Part shown: positions 1 through 7,995 of the stretch, piece after piece
Numbering within the stretch: the stretch's first letter is position 1
How the letters are laid out: each line of letters opens with the position of its first letter
Assembly (NCBI GenBank): GCA_002708445.1
Contig: PAOB01000035.1
Coordinates: forward strand, 1-33,399
DNA: 33,399 bases
Origin: Candidatus Arcticimaribacter sp.
Lineage (GTDB): Bacteria; Bacteroidota; Bacteroidia; Flavobacteriales; Flavobacteriaceae
Direction: 5' to 3'
Program-made: the position numbers and the translations under genes
The notes under the pieces: model-generated
What the model saw: the letters and a program-made list of their open reading frames with translations, nothing else
Told to the model about the DNA's origin: nothing
The model's database searches: none

Positions 1-2187
1 AAATACAGGTGCATACACTATTGAGGTATCAAAATTTGAGCCAAAAGGATTCTCTGCATCTACAATTGGGTTTAATTGTTTGAAATTACCTAAATTTTCT
101 CCCCCCAAATATACTTCAAATTGTGAAGAAAAAACTCGTGTTAATTGCATATTCAATAGACCATAACTTTCCGAGAAACTTCCAAATCCATCCCTTTTAT
201 TTGGGGGTAAACGTTGGCTTCCTACAAAATGATAGGTGAAATCTGCTTTCCATTGAGATTCATTTTCTTCATCAACAAAATTGTACTCAAAGTTTGCAAA
301 TAAACGTTCTTGTGGCTGTAAAGGTTTTTGTAGGGTTTGGTTTAGGTAAGTTGTTTTGACCTCATAATTTTTGTAGGCCAAACGTATGGCTGTGTTTTTA
401 AAGGGGGTGTAATTCAATTCGAATTGAATACTATTGGCATAACTAGATCCATCAAGATTGTAAAATCGAATATGACTAGCCTGTTCCCAGTCAACCACAA
501 CTTGGTCAGAAAATTCTGTGCGGTAATAATCAAGTGTTAGGTCTCCTTGTTTTCCAAAAAGAGTGTACCCTTGAAGAAAACTCAACCCATAATTCAAAGC
601 CTTTTCAGGCCCTAGGCCATAAATAGATCCTCCATTTTCGACCAACTGTATCAAGCGATTGGTTCCAAATAATTTTTGGTTTTCAGCAAAAATGTTGGCT
701 ACTTTTCGACCTTGACCTACCGATGCTCTCAATACTGCCCTTTCCCAAGGAATGTAACGCATATGGAATCTGGGGGTTACGAAATTTCCTAAACGATTGT
801 GGAGATCCAATCGGATTCCAGCGGTCAGACTAAATTTATCCAAACTGTCATAGCTGTACTCAAAAAAAGCTCCAACAACCTTATCTCGTCTTTCATAATC
901 AACTTGATCTACAACCTCATTGTATTGATCAAAAGAAAAATTAATTCCTGTTTTGAATTTATTTTTGGTGTTGGTTATGATCGAGTTAAACAATAGGTTT
1001 GCAAACAAACTTTGGTGTTTTACATCGTATCTTCTTAGTCCAAAATATGAATCCTGATCATGGTTGCTGTATGCCGATTGAAAACCAAAACTTTGATAGG
1101 GTAATTCAGGGGAAACATGACCTAATTTGAGAGAGGCATCAATTCGCTTTGTTTCAATTTCACTTCCCCAAAAAGCAGTAGTGTTTTTATGAACTCTTGG
1201 GTCAAAATTTACAGAGCCTGTTTGTTTTTTATCGTCTAGAAAACGGAGATTTGCAAAACCAACCCAGCCTTTCACAGCATCTGTGTATTGCCATCTATTA
1301 AGAACATTAATTTGTTTCGAAATTGGAACATCTAAAAACGAATCGTCATTATTATCAAATTTCTGAGTTCTTTGATTTACATGAACATAAGATCCTCCAC
1401 TCCATTTTTCATTCCAAACGGTATTAAAATGGGCATTAAACTCTTGTCTTCCATTGATAGAGGAATACAGATTTAAAAACAAGGGAACATCCATCGATGG
1501 CTTTTGAATTTCAGTATTTATCTGCCCAGCAATGCTCTCAAACCCATTTACGACACTTCCAGCTCCTTTGGTAATTTGTATGCTTTCTATCCAAGTACCA
1601 GGAGTAAAGGTTAATCCATAAACTTGAGAAGCACCCCGAACCATGGGAATATTTTCCTCAGATATCATAAGATAAGGACTGGAGAGACCGAGCATTTTAA
1701 TTTGTTTTGTGCCAGTCAGAGCATCTGCAAAGTTCACGTCAATTGAGGGATTTGTTTCGAAGCTCTCAGATAGATTACAACAAGCTGCCTTTAGCAATTC
1801 TTCGCTAGAGACTTTAATTATGTTTTGGGTCTCAAAATATGATTTTTGAATGGTTTTTCTTCTTTCAGTAAGGGTAACCTCTTCCAGTAAATCGCCACTA
1901 TTAGAAAATAATGTATGTTCAATTCGATTAGGACTTGTAATTGTTAGAGTATCTGTTTTGAAGCCCAGATAGCTGATAATTAATTTATTTGAGATGGAGC
2001 TTAATGGAATCTTAAACTCTCCCGAAGAATCCGTGATAGTTCCTTGGGTAGTATTGAGCCAAAATAAATTAACTCCTTCAGTTGGGGTTTCAGTATTATT
2101 TTCGCTTATTTTAATTTGTCCTTTAAGCAACTCTTGTGCGGGTAAAGACATACCCATTAAAAAAAAGGTTAAAAATATGTTTTTCAT
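1..2187 (-). CDS. TonB-dependent receptor, metal-module type (C-terminus cut by window edge)
   Basis: Outer-membrane active transporter that would move a substrate into the periplasm using TonB energy. The frame is open from an ATG at 2187 to the left edge, giving 729 codons. Residues 1-18 are a signal peptide ending SLPAQ, followed by a carboxypeptidase-regulatory-like beta domain (about 20-105), a TonB plug (about 120-240, with the phrases GAGSVVNGFESIAGQIN) and a long beta-barrel rich in alternating aromatic residues. The last visible residues, NPFGSNFDTSIVYAPVF, resemble the final strands of such receptors, so I infer that only a short tail is missing. A double cysteine at residues 136-137 (KAACCNLSESF) sits at the start of the plug, a feature I associate with receptors encoded next to HMA-domain proteins. 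It is the last gene of a minus-strand operon after the HMA/MauE and HYC_CC_PP genes. Copper or another soft metal is the likely substrate by context; this is inference. A siderophore receptor is the main alternative. Confidence 0.9.
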   Translation of the reverse strand, partial: MKNIFLTFFLMGMSLPAQELLKGQIKISENNTETPTEGVNLFWLNTTQGTITDSSGEFKIPLSSISNKLIISYLGFKTDTLTITSPNRIEHTLFSNSGDLLEEVTLTERRKTIQKSYFETQNIIKVSSEELLKAACCNLSESFETNPSIDVNFADALTGTKQIKMLGLSSPYLMISEENIPMVRGASQVYGLTFTPGTWIESIQITKGAGSVVNGFESIAGQINTEIQKPSMDVPLFLNLYSSINGRQEFNAHFNTVWNEKWSGGSYVHVNQRTQKFDNNDDSFLDVPISKQINVLNRWQYTDAVKGWVGFANLRFLDDKKQTGSVNFDPRVHKNTTAFWGSEIETKRIDASLKLGHVSPELPYQSFGFQSAYSNHDQDSYFGLRRYDVKHQSLFANLLFNSIITNTKNKFKTGINFSFDQYNEVVDQVDYERRDKVVGAFFEYSYDSLDKFSLTAGIRLDLHNRLGNFVTPRFHMRYIPWERAVLRASVGQGRKVANIFAENQKLFGTNRLIQLVENGGSIYGLGPEKALNYGLSFLQGYTLFGKQGDLTLDYYRTEFSDQVVVDWEQASHIRFYNLDGSSYANSIQFELNYTPFKNTAIRLAYKNYEVKTTYLNQTLQKPLQPQERLFANFEYNFVDEENESQWKADFTYHFVGSQRLPPNKRDGFGSFSESYGLLNMQLTRVFSSQFEVYLGGENLGNFKQLNPIVDAENPFGSNFDTSIVYAPVF

Positions 2188-2246
2188 TTTTATAATGTTA
2201 ATTCGATGATTACTGAACTTGAATGGTTTGAGGTAAATCAGTCGAA

Positions 2247-2651
2247 TTAATCATAAAAAAGAAAGGAACTGTACAAACGATAAAGATCTGTCTGTAAAGG
2301 CGGTGGACGTGGATGAAACTGAATGAGTTGAGGATCATCAGTACTGTAGTTTGTTGAATAATAATTGAGGTTAATACCCGTAATTTCAAAATCAAATCCA
2401 CTGAGGTCATCAAACAAAGATATGTCACCTTTATTTTGAAAAATCTCAACTTCATCAGCACAACAATTTTTTTGAGAAAAAGAAAGTGTATCGGAATCAG
2501 ATGTTTTTGATGTCTCCATCCCGCATCCTTTTGGATTTAGAGCAAAGGAAATTTGAGCTAAATGATCGCCACAATAATGAAAATTGAGTGCCATACCCAT
2601 TTTAGAGTGGACAAACAAAATAATCAGTAAAAAAAGCTTTAATTGCTTCAT
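2247..2651 (-). CDS. HYC_CC_PP family small exported cysteine-rich protein
   Basis: A 134-residue protein with a hydrophobic N-terminal segment (residues 4-21) that looks like a signal peptide or anchor. It carries the family signatures: HYC (residues 25-27, in NFHYCGDH), a further cysteine at 43, a double cysteine CC at 63-64, and a proline run PPP at 116-118. No biochemical function is established to my knowledge; the cysteine and histidine set suggests periplasmic metal binding, which is inference. I chose the ATG at 2651; a GTG two codons upstream (2657) is also in frame but less likely. It lies between the HMA/MauE gene (31 bases upstream) and the TonB receptor (59 bases downstream), all on the minus strand, which fits one transcript. 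Confidence 0.85.
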   Translation of the reverse strand: MKQLKLFLLIILFVHSKMGMALNFHYCGDHLAQISFALNPKGCGMETSKTSDSDTLSFSQKNCCADEVEIFQNKGDISLFDDLSGFDFEITGINLNYYSTNYSTDDPQLIQFHPRPPPLQTDLYRLYSSFLFYD

Positions 2652-2682
2652 AATCACAATTATTAGACAAATATACTACTAT

Positions 2683-3381
2683 TTAGTATGCATTTCCAAA
2701 AAGCACGCCAAAAGCCATTATTATCATGATAAGATTTTCGATCAGAGTAGCTTCTGTCATGGGTAAATTGAGAACCGTTCCTAAGCAAGCACATTGAATT
2801 TGATTTTTATTTAGTAGAGAGGTCAAAACACCCAAAGTCGTAATGGATAAAACAAATAGGCTTACCCACAAAGCAAGAGTAATTTTAAAACGAAATAAAA
2901 ATGATAATCCTAATGCGGTTTCAATAAAGGGATACAACCAACCATAAATAGGTAGGACTTTTGAAAGTGGGTCATACATTGCAAAAGAGTTTGGAAAAGA
3001 TTGATAACCCAAAAACTTAAAAAAACTAAATACAATAAAAAACAGTCCCATAAAATCCATCATGTATCCAGAAGTTGTAAACGCTGGAAACTGTAAAAAA
3101 GCTGCTCCAAATACTATGTAAACGAGTATTAAAAATAAGGGGAAAAGTTCTTTTATTTTGGATTTTTTTTGACTCTTTGTGTCTTGAACTGAGTATTTAG
3201 ATCCCAGCTTGTTTTCTATTGAACTCAAAGAAATAGCTTTGGAAGTTTTTAATTTAGTTGCTCCAGATTTTAAATCTACCTCAACATCTTTGACTCCCGT
3301 GAAAGAATTTAACCCCTTCTCAACAGCTGCCTTACAATTTCCACAAGTCATCCCCTGAATTACAAATTTTTGTTGCATCAT
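2683..3381 (-). CDS. HMA domain fused to MauE/DoxX-like membrane protein
   Basis: A 232-residue inner-membrane protein. Residues 5-70 form a heavy-metal-associated domain with the metal-binding motif GMTCGNC (Cys13, Cys16) and a typical beta-alpha pattern. After a lysine-rich linker (about 70-78) come four hydrophobic segments (about 80-98, 108-126, 145-190 and 210-228) of MauE/DoxX type. A second pair, Cys197 and Cys199, lies in QCACLGTVLNLPM just before the last membrane segment, matching the redox-associated MauE-like group. The protein could take up metal or redox equivalents at the inner membrane. Two ATG codons stand in tandem (3381 and 3378). It is the first gene of the minus-strand operon and is divergent from the GAF/purH pair across a 148-base gap. 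Confidence 0.87.
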   Translation of the reverse strand: MMQQKFVIQGMTCGNCKAAVEKGLNSFTGVKDVEVDLKSGATKLKTSKAISLSSIENKLGSKYSVQDTKSQKKSKIKELFPLFLILVYIVFGAAFLQFPAFTTSGYMMDFMGLFFIVFSFFKFLGYQSFPNSFAMYDPLSKVLPIYGWLYPFIETALGLSFLFRFKITLALWVSLFVLSITTLGVLTSLLNKNQIQCACLGTVLNLPMTEATLIENLIMIIMAFGVLFGNAY

Positions 3382-3529
3382 AAGCTTCGTTAATTTTTAA
3401 TATGAAAAAATGATTTTCTGTAATTTAAAAACAATTAATAATTGACTACTGAGATTGATGTTTCTATGAATAAAAGTAAACATAATTTAGTTCATAAAAT
3501 GATTTAAATTAAGTTTTGAATTCAAATCA
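3382..3529. other. Divergent intergenic region
   Basis: AT-rich gap between the metal operon (minus) and the GAF/purH pair (plus). It should hold the promoters for both directions, but I see no full TTTG/TAnnTTTG pair. A near match to the -7 element (TAAGTTTTG, about 3510-3518) lies close to the TTG start at 3530 and would give a very short leader. No hairpin or RNA gene is visible. Confidence 0.35.
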
Positions 3530-4060
3530 TTGGAAATAAATTTTAATACTTTTGTGGGAAATAATTTTCCATTGGAATCAAATCAAAAACTACTTTCTTT
3601 GATCTCAGCTTTGCTCGAAGTTGAGAACAGTAGTATGGAAACAAAGCTTACCAAAATCTGTGTGCTATTGAAAAAAGAAAACAAAACCTACGATTGGGTG
3701 GGTTTTTATTTTAGTAACCATGACACAAAAACACTCCACCTTAAGGCATTTGCAGGAAGCCCAACGGATCATAATACAATTCCTTTTGGAAAAGGTATTT
3801 GTGGACAAGTTGCTGTTTCCAATAAAAATTTTGTGGTAGATGATGTGTCTAGTCAAGAGAATTATATTGCTTGTGATATCAATGTAAAATCTGAAATTGT
3901 TGTTCCAATTTTAGTGAATCAAACTAACATCGGGCAAATTGATATCGATTCCAATACCATTAACGCTTTTAACCAAAAAGATGTTTTACTTCTTGAGCAA
4001 GTAAATAATCTTGTGGGAAACTATATTTTATCCAACAATATCTCAATAAACATTACCTAA
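3530..4060 (+). CDS. GAF domain protein related to free methionine-R-sulfoxide reductase
   Basis: A 176-residue cytoplasmic protein made of one GAF domain. The hallmarks of the fRMsr (MsrC/YebR) family are present: WVGFYF at 56-61, PFGKGICG with Cys91, and NYIACD with Cys115 followed by SEIVVP. From memory, the E. coli enzyme uses three cysteines (84, 94, 118). The equivalents of 94 and 118 are here, but the position of the first is occupied by PTDH (residues 78-81) with no cysteine. It may therefore reduce free methionine sulfoxide with a two-cysteine mechanism, or be a GAF sensor. The start is a TTG; an in-frame stop at 3500 limits the upstream extension, and Met36 would leave too short an N-terminus. 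It lies one base before purH and is probably co-transcribed. Confidence 0.8.
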   Translation: MEINFNTFVGNNFPLESNQKLLSLISALLEVENSSMETKLTKICVLLKKENKTYDWVGFYFSNHDTKTLHLKAFAGSPTDHNTIPFGKGICGQVAVSNKNFVVDDVSSQENYIACDINVKSEIVVPILVNQTNIGQIDIDSNTINAFNQKDVLLLEQVNNLVGNYILSNNISINIT

Positions 4061-4061
4061 G

Positions 4062-5594
4062 ATGATTTCAATACACAAAATTAGTTCAGCCTTAATCTCA
4101 GTTTTTGACAAAGAAGGGCTAGCTCCAATAATCAAAAAATTGGACGCCCTAGGCGTAACTCTTTATTCAACTGGAGGAACTGAAAAGTTTATTCGAGAAT
4201 TAGGATACGATGTTATTGCCGTGGAAGACGTTACCTCATATCCTTCAATACTTGGCGGAAGAGTAAAAACCCTACACCCTAAAGTATTTGGAGGCATTCT
4301 AAACCGTCAAAGTGTATCCTCTGATCAGGAAGAAATGGAGCAATACCAAATTCCACAAATAGACTTAGTTATTGTTGACTTGTACCCTTTTGAAAAAACT
4401 GTAGCATCAGGGGCACCCGAGCAAGATATCATTGAAAAAATTGATATTGGAGGAATTTCTTTAATTCGCGCTGCTGCAAAAAACTTCGCCAATGTGATTT
4501 GTGTTTCTAATAAAGATGATTACAAAGAGTTTTTAGATTTATTAAACACTACTGAAGGACAACCTGGTATCGATGACAGAAAACATTTTGCTGCAAAAGC
4601 ATTCAACATATCATCGCACTATGATACTGCAATTTTTAACTACTTCAATACTGACTCTGACGATCCAAAGCTTAAGCTTAGTATCCCAGAATCAAAAAGT
4701 CTGCGATATGGAGAAAACCCACATCAAAAAGGAACATTTTTTGGGCCATTGAAAGATTTAATGGATCAAATTCATGGGAAAGAAATTTCTTACAACAATT
4801 TATTGGACATTGATGCCGCAGTTCAATTGATGCAAGAATTTCAAAACGATAAACCAACTTTTGCTATTTTAAAACACAATAATGCTTGTGGTTTTGCAAC
4901 CAGAGAAAGTTTAGTTGAGGCATATGTTGATGCACTTGCAGGAGATCCTGTTTCTGCATTTGGAGGTGTTTTAATTTGTAATCGAAAAATAGATGTTGTT
5001 ACTGCTGAAAAAATAAACAGTTTGTTTTGCGAGGTTGTTATTGCTCCAGAATATGATACTGAAGCTTTAGAAATCTTGAAAAGCAAAAAAAATCGTGTGC
5101 TCTTGGTTCAAAAGAGTAATGAGTTACTAAAAACGTCGGTCAGAACTTGCCTCAATGGTTATTTAGTTCAGGACAAAGATCTCATCACAGACAATGAAAG
5201 TCATTTGACAGTATCCACCAAAATTGCACCATCAGACGAGCAAATAAAAGATCTTTTATTTGCCTCAAAAATATGTAAGCACACCAAATCCAATACCATA
5301 GTGCTTGTAAAAAACAGTCAACTATTAGCCTCTGGAACGGGTCAAACATCACGTGTTGATGCCTTAAAACAAGCTATCGAAAAAGCAAAGGGCTTTGGAT
5401 TTAGTTTAGAAAATTCTGTCATGGCAAGTGATGCGTTTTTTCCATTTCCAGATTGTGTTGAAATAGCTTTTAATGAAGGTGTATGCTCAGTAATCCAACC
5501 AGGAGGATCCATTAAAGATCAGCTTTCTGTTGATTTTTGTGATGCAAACAAAATGTCAATGGTATTCACAGGAATTCGCCATTTTAAACATTAA
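4062..5594 (+). CDS. purH: Bifunctional AICAR transformylase / IMP cyclohydrolase
   Basis: Catalyses the last two steps of de novo purine synthesis: formylation of AICAR by 10-formyl-THF and ring closure to IMP. The 510 residues match the usual length. The N-terminal MGS-like cyclohydrolase domain (about 1-145) shows STGGTEKFIRELG and GGRVKTLHPKVFGGIL. The transformylase domain follows with LRYGENPHQK (about 215-224) and KHNNACGFA, the usual KHNNPCG with Pro replaced by Ala, and a conserved C-terminus ending FTGIRHFKH. Start ATG lies one base after the GAF gene stop. A cytoplasmic housekeeping enzyme; identification is secure. Confidence 0.98.
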   Translation: MISIHKISSALISVFDKEGLAPIIKKLDALGVTLYSTGGTEKFIRELGYDVIAVEDVTSYPSILGGRVKTLHPKVFGGILNRQSVSSDQEEMEQYQIPQIDLVIVDLYPFEKTVASGAPEQDIIEKIDIGGISLIRAAAKNFANVICVSNKDDYKEFLDLLNTTEGQPGIDDRKHFAAKAFNISSHYDTAIFNYFNTDSDDPKLKLSIPESKSLRYGENPHQKGTFFGPLKDLMDQIHGKEISYNNLLDIDAAVQLMQEFQNDKPTFAILKHNNACGFATRESLVEAYVDALAGDPVSAFGGVLICNRKIDVVTAEKINSLFCEVVIAPEYDTEALEILKSKKNRVLLVQKSNELLKTSVRTCLNGYLVQDKDLITDNESHLTVSTKIAPSDEQIKDLLFASKICKHTKSNTIVLVKNSQLLASGTGQTSRVDALKQAIEKAKGFGFSLENSVMASDAFFPFPDCVEIAFNEGVCSVIQPGGSIKDQLSVDFCDANKMSMVFTGIRHFKH

Positions 5595-5600
5595 TTTTAG

Positions 5601-5608
5601 TACATTTG
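5601..5608 (+). promoter_or_regulatory. -7 promoter element before mreB
   Basis: TACATTTG matches the Bacteroidota -7 consensus TAnnTTTG exactly, 26 bases before the mreB start and inside the 40-base purH-mreB gap. No good -33 TTTG is found at the expected distance, so this is a partial promoter. It suggests that the shape operon has its own start of transcription. Confidence 0.45.
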
Positions 5609-5634
5609 GGTTACACCAATAAAAATAAATTATT

Positions 5635-6663
5635 ATGGGGTTTTTTGACTTCCTCACAGAAGAAATTGCTATTGATTTAGGTACCGCTAACACCTTAATT
5701 ATTCATAGGGATAAAGTGGTTGTTGATAGTCCTTCAATTGTTGCCATTGATCGTACCACTTCAAAGGTAATTGCTATCGGATTAGAAGCAAGTATGATGC
5801 AAGGGAAAACTCATGAAAACATCAAAACCATCCGTCCTTTAAAAGATGGAGTAATTGCTGATTTTAATGCTTCTGAGCAAATGATCAATATGCTTATCAA
5901 AAGCATTCCAACCCTAAAGAAAAAATTGATTACTCCTTCACTTAGGATGGTTATTTGTATTCCCTCTGGAATTACAGAAGTAGAAATGCGAGCTGTACGG
6001 GAATCAGCTGAGCGCGTTAATGGTAAAGAAGTTTATTTGATTCATGAACCCATGGCAGCTGCCATAGGGATTGGAATTGATATCAAACAACCCAAAGGAA
6101 ACATGATTGTTGATATCGGGGGAGGTACTACAGAAATTGCAGTAATTGCCTTATCCGGAATCGTTTGTGACAAATCAGTTAAGATTGCCGGGGATGTTTT
6201 TACCAATGATATCGTTTATTACATGCGCCGTCAACACAATTTGTATGTTGGGGAACGGACTGCTGAAAAGATCAAACTAACCATTGGAGCAGCCCTTGAA
6301 GATCTTGATAATCCACCAGATGAGATGTCTGTTCAAGGAAGAGACCTTTTAACTGGAAAACCCAAACAAGCTATGGTTTCTCATCGGGAAGTGGCCAAAG
6401 CATTAGATAAATCAATTCTTAGAATAGAAGATGCTATTATGGAGGCACTTTCTCAAACTCCCCCAGAATTAGCAGCAGATATTTACAATACTGGAATTTA
6501 TTTAGCTGGTGGTGGATCAATGCTTCGTGGTCTAGACAAGAGAATTTCGCTTAAAACAGATCTTCCAGTTTACATTGCCGAAGATCCTTTACAAGCGGTT
6601 GTTCGTGGTACAGGTATTGTTCTTAAAAACCTAGAACGTTACAAGACGATATTGAATAAATAA
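5635..6663 (+). CDS. mreB: Rod shape-determining actin MreB
   Basis: Bacterial actin that polymerises on the inner face of the membrane and positions the cell-wall elongation complex. The 342 residues show the actin-fold nucleotide motifs: EIAIDLGTANTLI near the N-terminus (phosphate 1), VDIGGGTTEIAVIALSG (phosphate 2, about residues 160-176) and GIYLAGGGSMLRGL (adenosine loop). Length fits the family. It is the first gene of the mreBCD-mrdA-rodA block and carries its own -7 element upstream. Confidence 0.98.
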   Translation: MGFFDFLTEEIAIDLGTANTLIIHRDKVVVDSPSIVAIDRTTSKVIAIGLEASMMQGKTHENIKTIRPLKDGVIADFNASEQMINMLIKSIPTLKKKLITPSLRMVICIPSGITEVEMRAVRESAERVNGKEVYLIHEPMAAAIGIGIDIKQPKGNMIVDIGGGTTEIAVIALSGIVCDKSVKIAGDVFTNDIVYYMRRQHNLYVGERTAEKIKLTIGAALEDLDNPPDEMSVQGRDLLTGKPKQAMVSHREVAKALDKSILRIEDAIMEALSQTPPELAADIYNTGIYLAGGGSMLRGLDKRISLKTDLPVYIAEDPLQAVVRGTGIVLKNLERYKTILNK

Positions 6664-6671
6664 GCTCAAAT

Positions 6672-7505
6672 ATGCAATGGTTCTTAACCACTTTAATCCA
6701 ATACAAAAACTTTCTGTTTTTTATTGTTTTGTTAGGGATTGGGATTTTTTTTTCTGGTACAGGTAGTGATTTTCATCGTACAAAAATTCAAAAAATTGGA
6801 CTTGTGGTTTCTGGAGAACTTCTCAAACCAATTCATGATTCAAAATCGTATTTGTACCTAAATGAAACCAATGAACGCTTATTGAAAGAAAACAATCGAC
6901 TTCGTCAAAAGCTTCTCAATCACAAAGGGGTTCAATTCTCCACTGATCTTGATTCAATCAATCCAAATTTATCCAAATATTTGGTTCGCTCAGCTGAAGT
7001 AGTAAGAAACAGTTATGTAAATGCAAGAAATATTTTGATTCTTGACAAAGGAGCCAATGATGGAATTAAACAAGACATGAGTGTCATTGGCCCCGATGGT
7101 ATTATCGGAATAGTAAAGCAAACCAGTTCTAATTTTTCTAGCGTAATTTCTATTCTCTACCAAGACTTTAAAATCAACGCTAAACTCATCCATACGGGAG
7201 CCTTTGGATCTTTGTACTGGGAGGGAGAAGATCCTTCAAAGATGACATTTTCTGATGTTTCTGTTATTAACAAAATTGCAAAGGGGGATACCATAGTTAC
7301 TGGTGGAATGTCTGCTTATTTCCCGAAAGAGATTCCTATTGGTAGAATTACTGATTTTGAAACTCCTAATTCTGGCGGATATTACGATATTGAAGTTGAG
7401 TTATTTAATAATCTAACTGACTTAGAGCATGTCTATGTAATTGATAATAAATCAAGGTCAGAATTTATGAATCTACAAAAGCAAGATAAAGATGCTTCAA
7501 GATAA
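6672..7505 (+). CDS. mreC: Rod shape-determining protein MreC
   Basis: Periplasmic scaffold of the elongasome, anchored by one N-terminal membrane helix (residues 12-31, FFIVLLGIGIFFSG). A coiled-coil stretch follows (about 55-85, NETNERLLKENNRLRQKLL), then the beta-rich MreC core with ILDKGANDGIKQDMSVIGPDGIIG and GDTIVTGGMSAYFPKEIPIG. At 277 residues it is of usual length. It starts eight bases after mreB and overlaps mreD by 14 bases, which points to translational coupling. Confidence 0.95.
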   Translation: MQWFLTTLIQYKNFLFFIVLLGIGIFFSGTGSDFHRTKIQKIGLVVSGELLKPIHDSKSYLYLNETNERLLKENNRLRQKLLNHKGVQFSTDLDSINPNLSKYLVRSAEVVRNSYVNARNILILDKGANDGIKQDMSVIGPDGIIGIVKQTSSNFSSVISILYQDFKINAKLIHTGAFGSLYWEGEDPSKMTFSDVSVINKIAKGDTIVTGGMSAYFPKEIPIGRITDFETPNSGGYYDIEVELFNNLTDLEHVYVIDNKSRSEFMNLQKQDKDASR

Positions 7506-7995
7506 TATCAAAATCTTATCAAAGTTTATCGTTTTGGTTTTAATTCAAACCTTGGTATTCGATCGAATTACTCTTTTGGGATTTTCTTATCCTGCAGTTT
7601 ATTTGTTTTTCGTGATTAGTTATCGTTTTGATAAAGCTCAATTTATTTTAATTTTTTTAGGTTTTTTAATGGGCTTAACCATTGATTTACTTCAAGGATC
7701 CTCAGGATCTAACACCATTGCAACCCTATTCGTCAGCTTTCTACGACCATTCATAATTAGATTTTCTTTTGGAAATAATTTAGATTCCACTTCATTACTA
7801 AGTATGAATTCGAGGACAAGTAATCAAATTGTTTTTATCGCTTCAATAATACTAGTGCATCAAGTTATTATGCAAATTGTTGCTTATCTGGATTTCGATC
7901 ATTTCTTAGTTATTTTACGAAATACAGTTGTAAATTCTATTTTTACTTTTATCCTACTATTTTCTTCTGTAACACTTTTTAAAAATAAAAACTGA
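7492..7995 (+). CDS. mreD: Rod shape-determining protein MreD
   Basis: A 167-residue integral membrane protein with five or six hydrophobic segments and few charged residues, of MreD size and position between mreC and the PBP2 gene. MreD sequences diverge strongly, so the call rests on topology and context together: the segment LGFLMGLTIDLLQGSSGSNT with an acidic residue inside a membrane helix is typical of the family. It overlaps mreC by 14 bases, and its TGA shares one base with the mrdA ATG. Confidence 0.9.
   Translation: MLQDNIKILSKFIVLVLIQTLVFDRITLLGFSYPAVYLFFVISYRFDKAQFILIFLGFLMGLTIDLLQGSSGSNTIATLFVSFLRPFIIRFSFGNNLDSTSLLSMNSRTSNQIVFIASIILVHQVIMQIVAYLDFDHFLVILRNTVVNSIFTFILLFSSVTLFKNKN

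Noticed and set aside
1994-2209. Plus-strand reading frame inside the start of the TonB receptor gene
   Set aside because: Antisense to a clear signal peptide and carboxypeptidase-like domain; no conserved features of its own.
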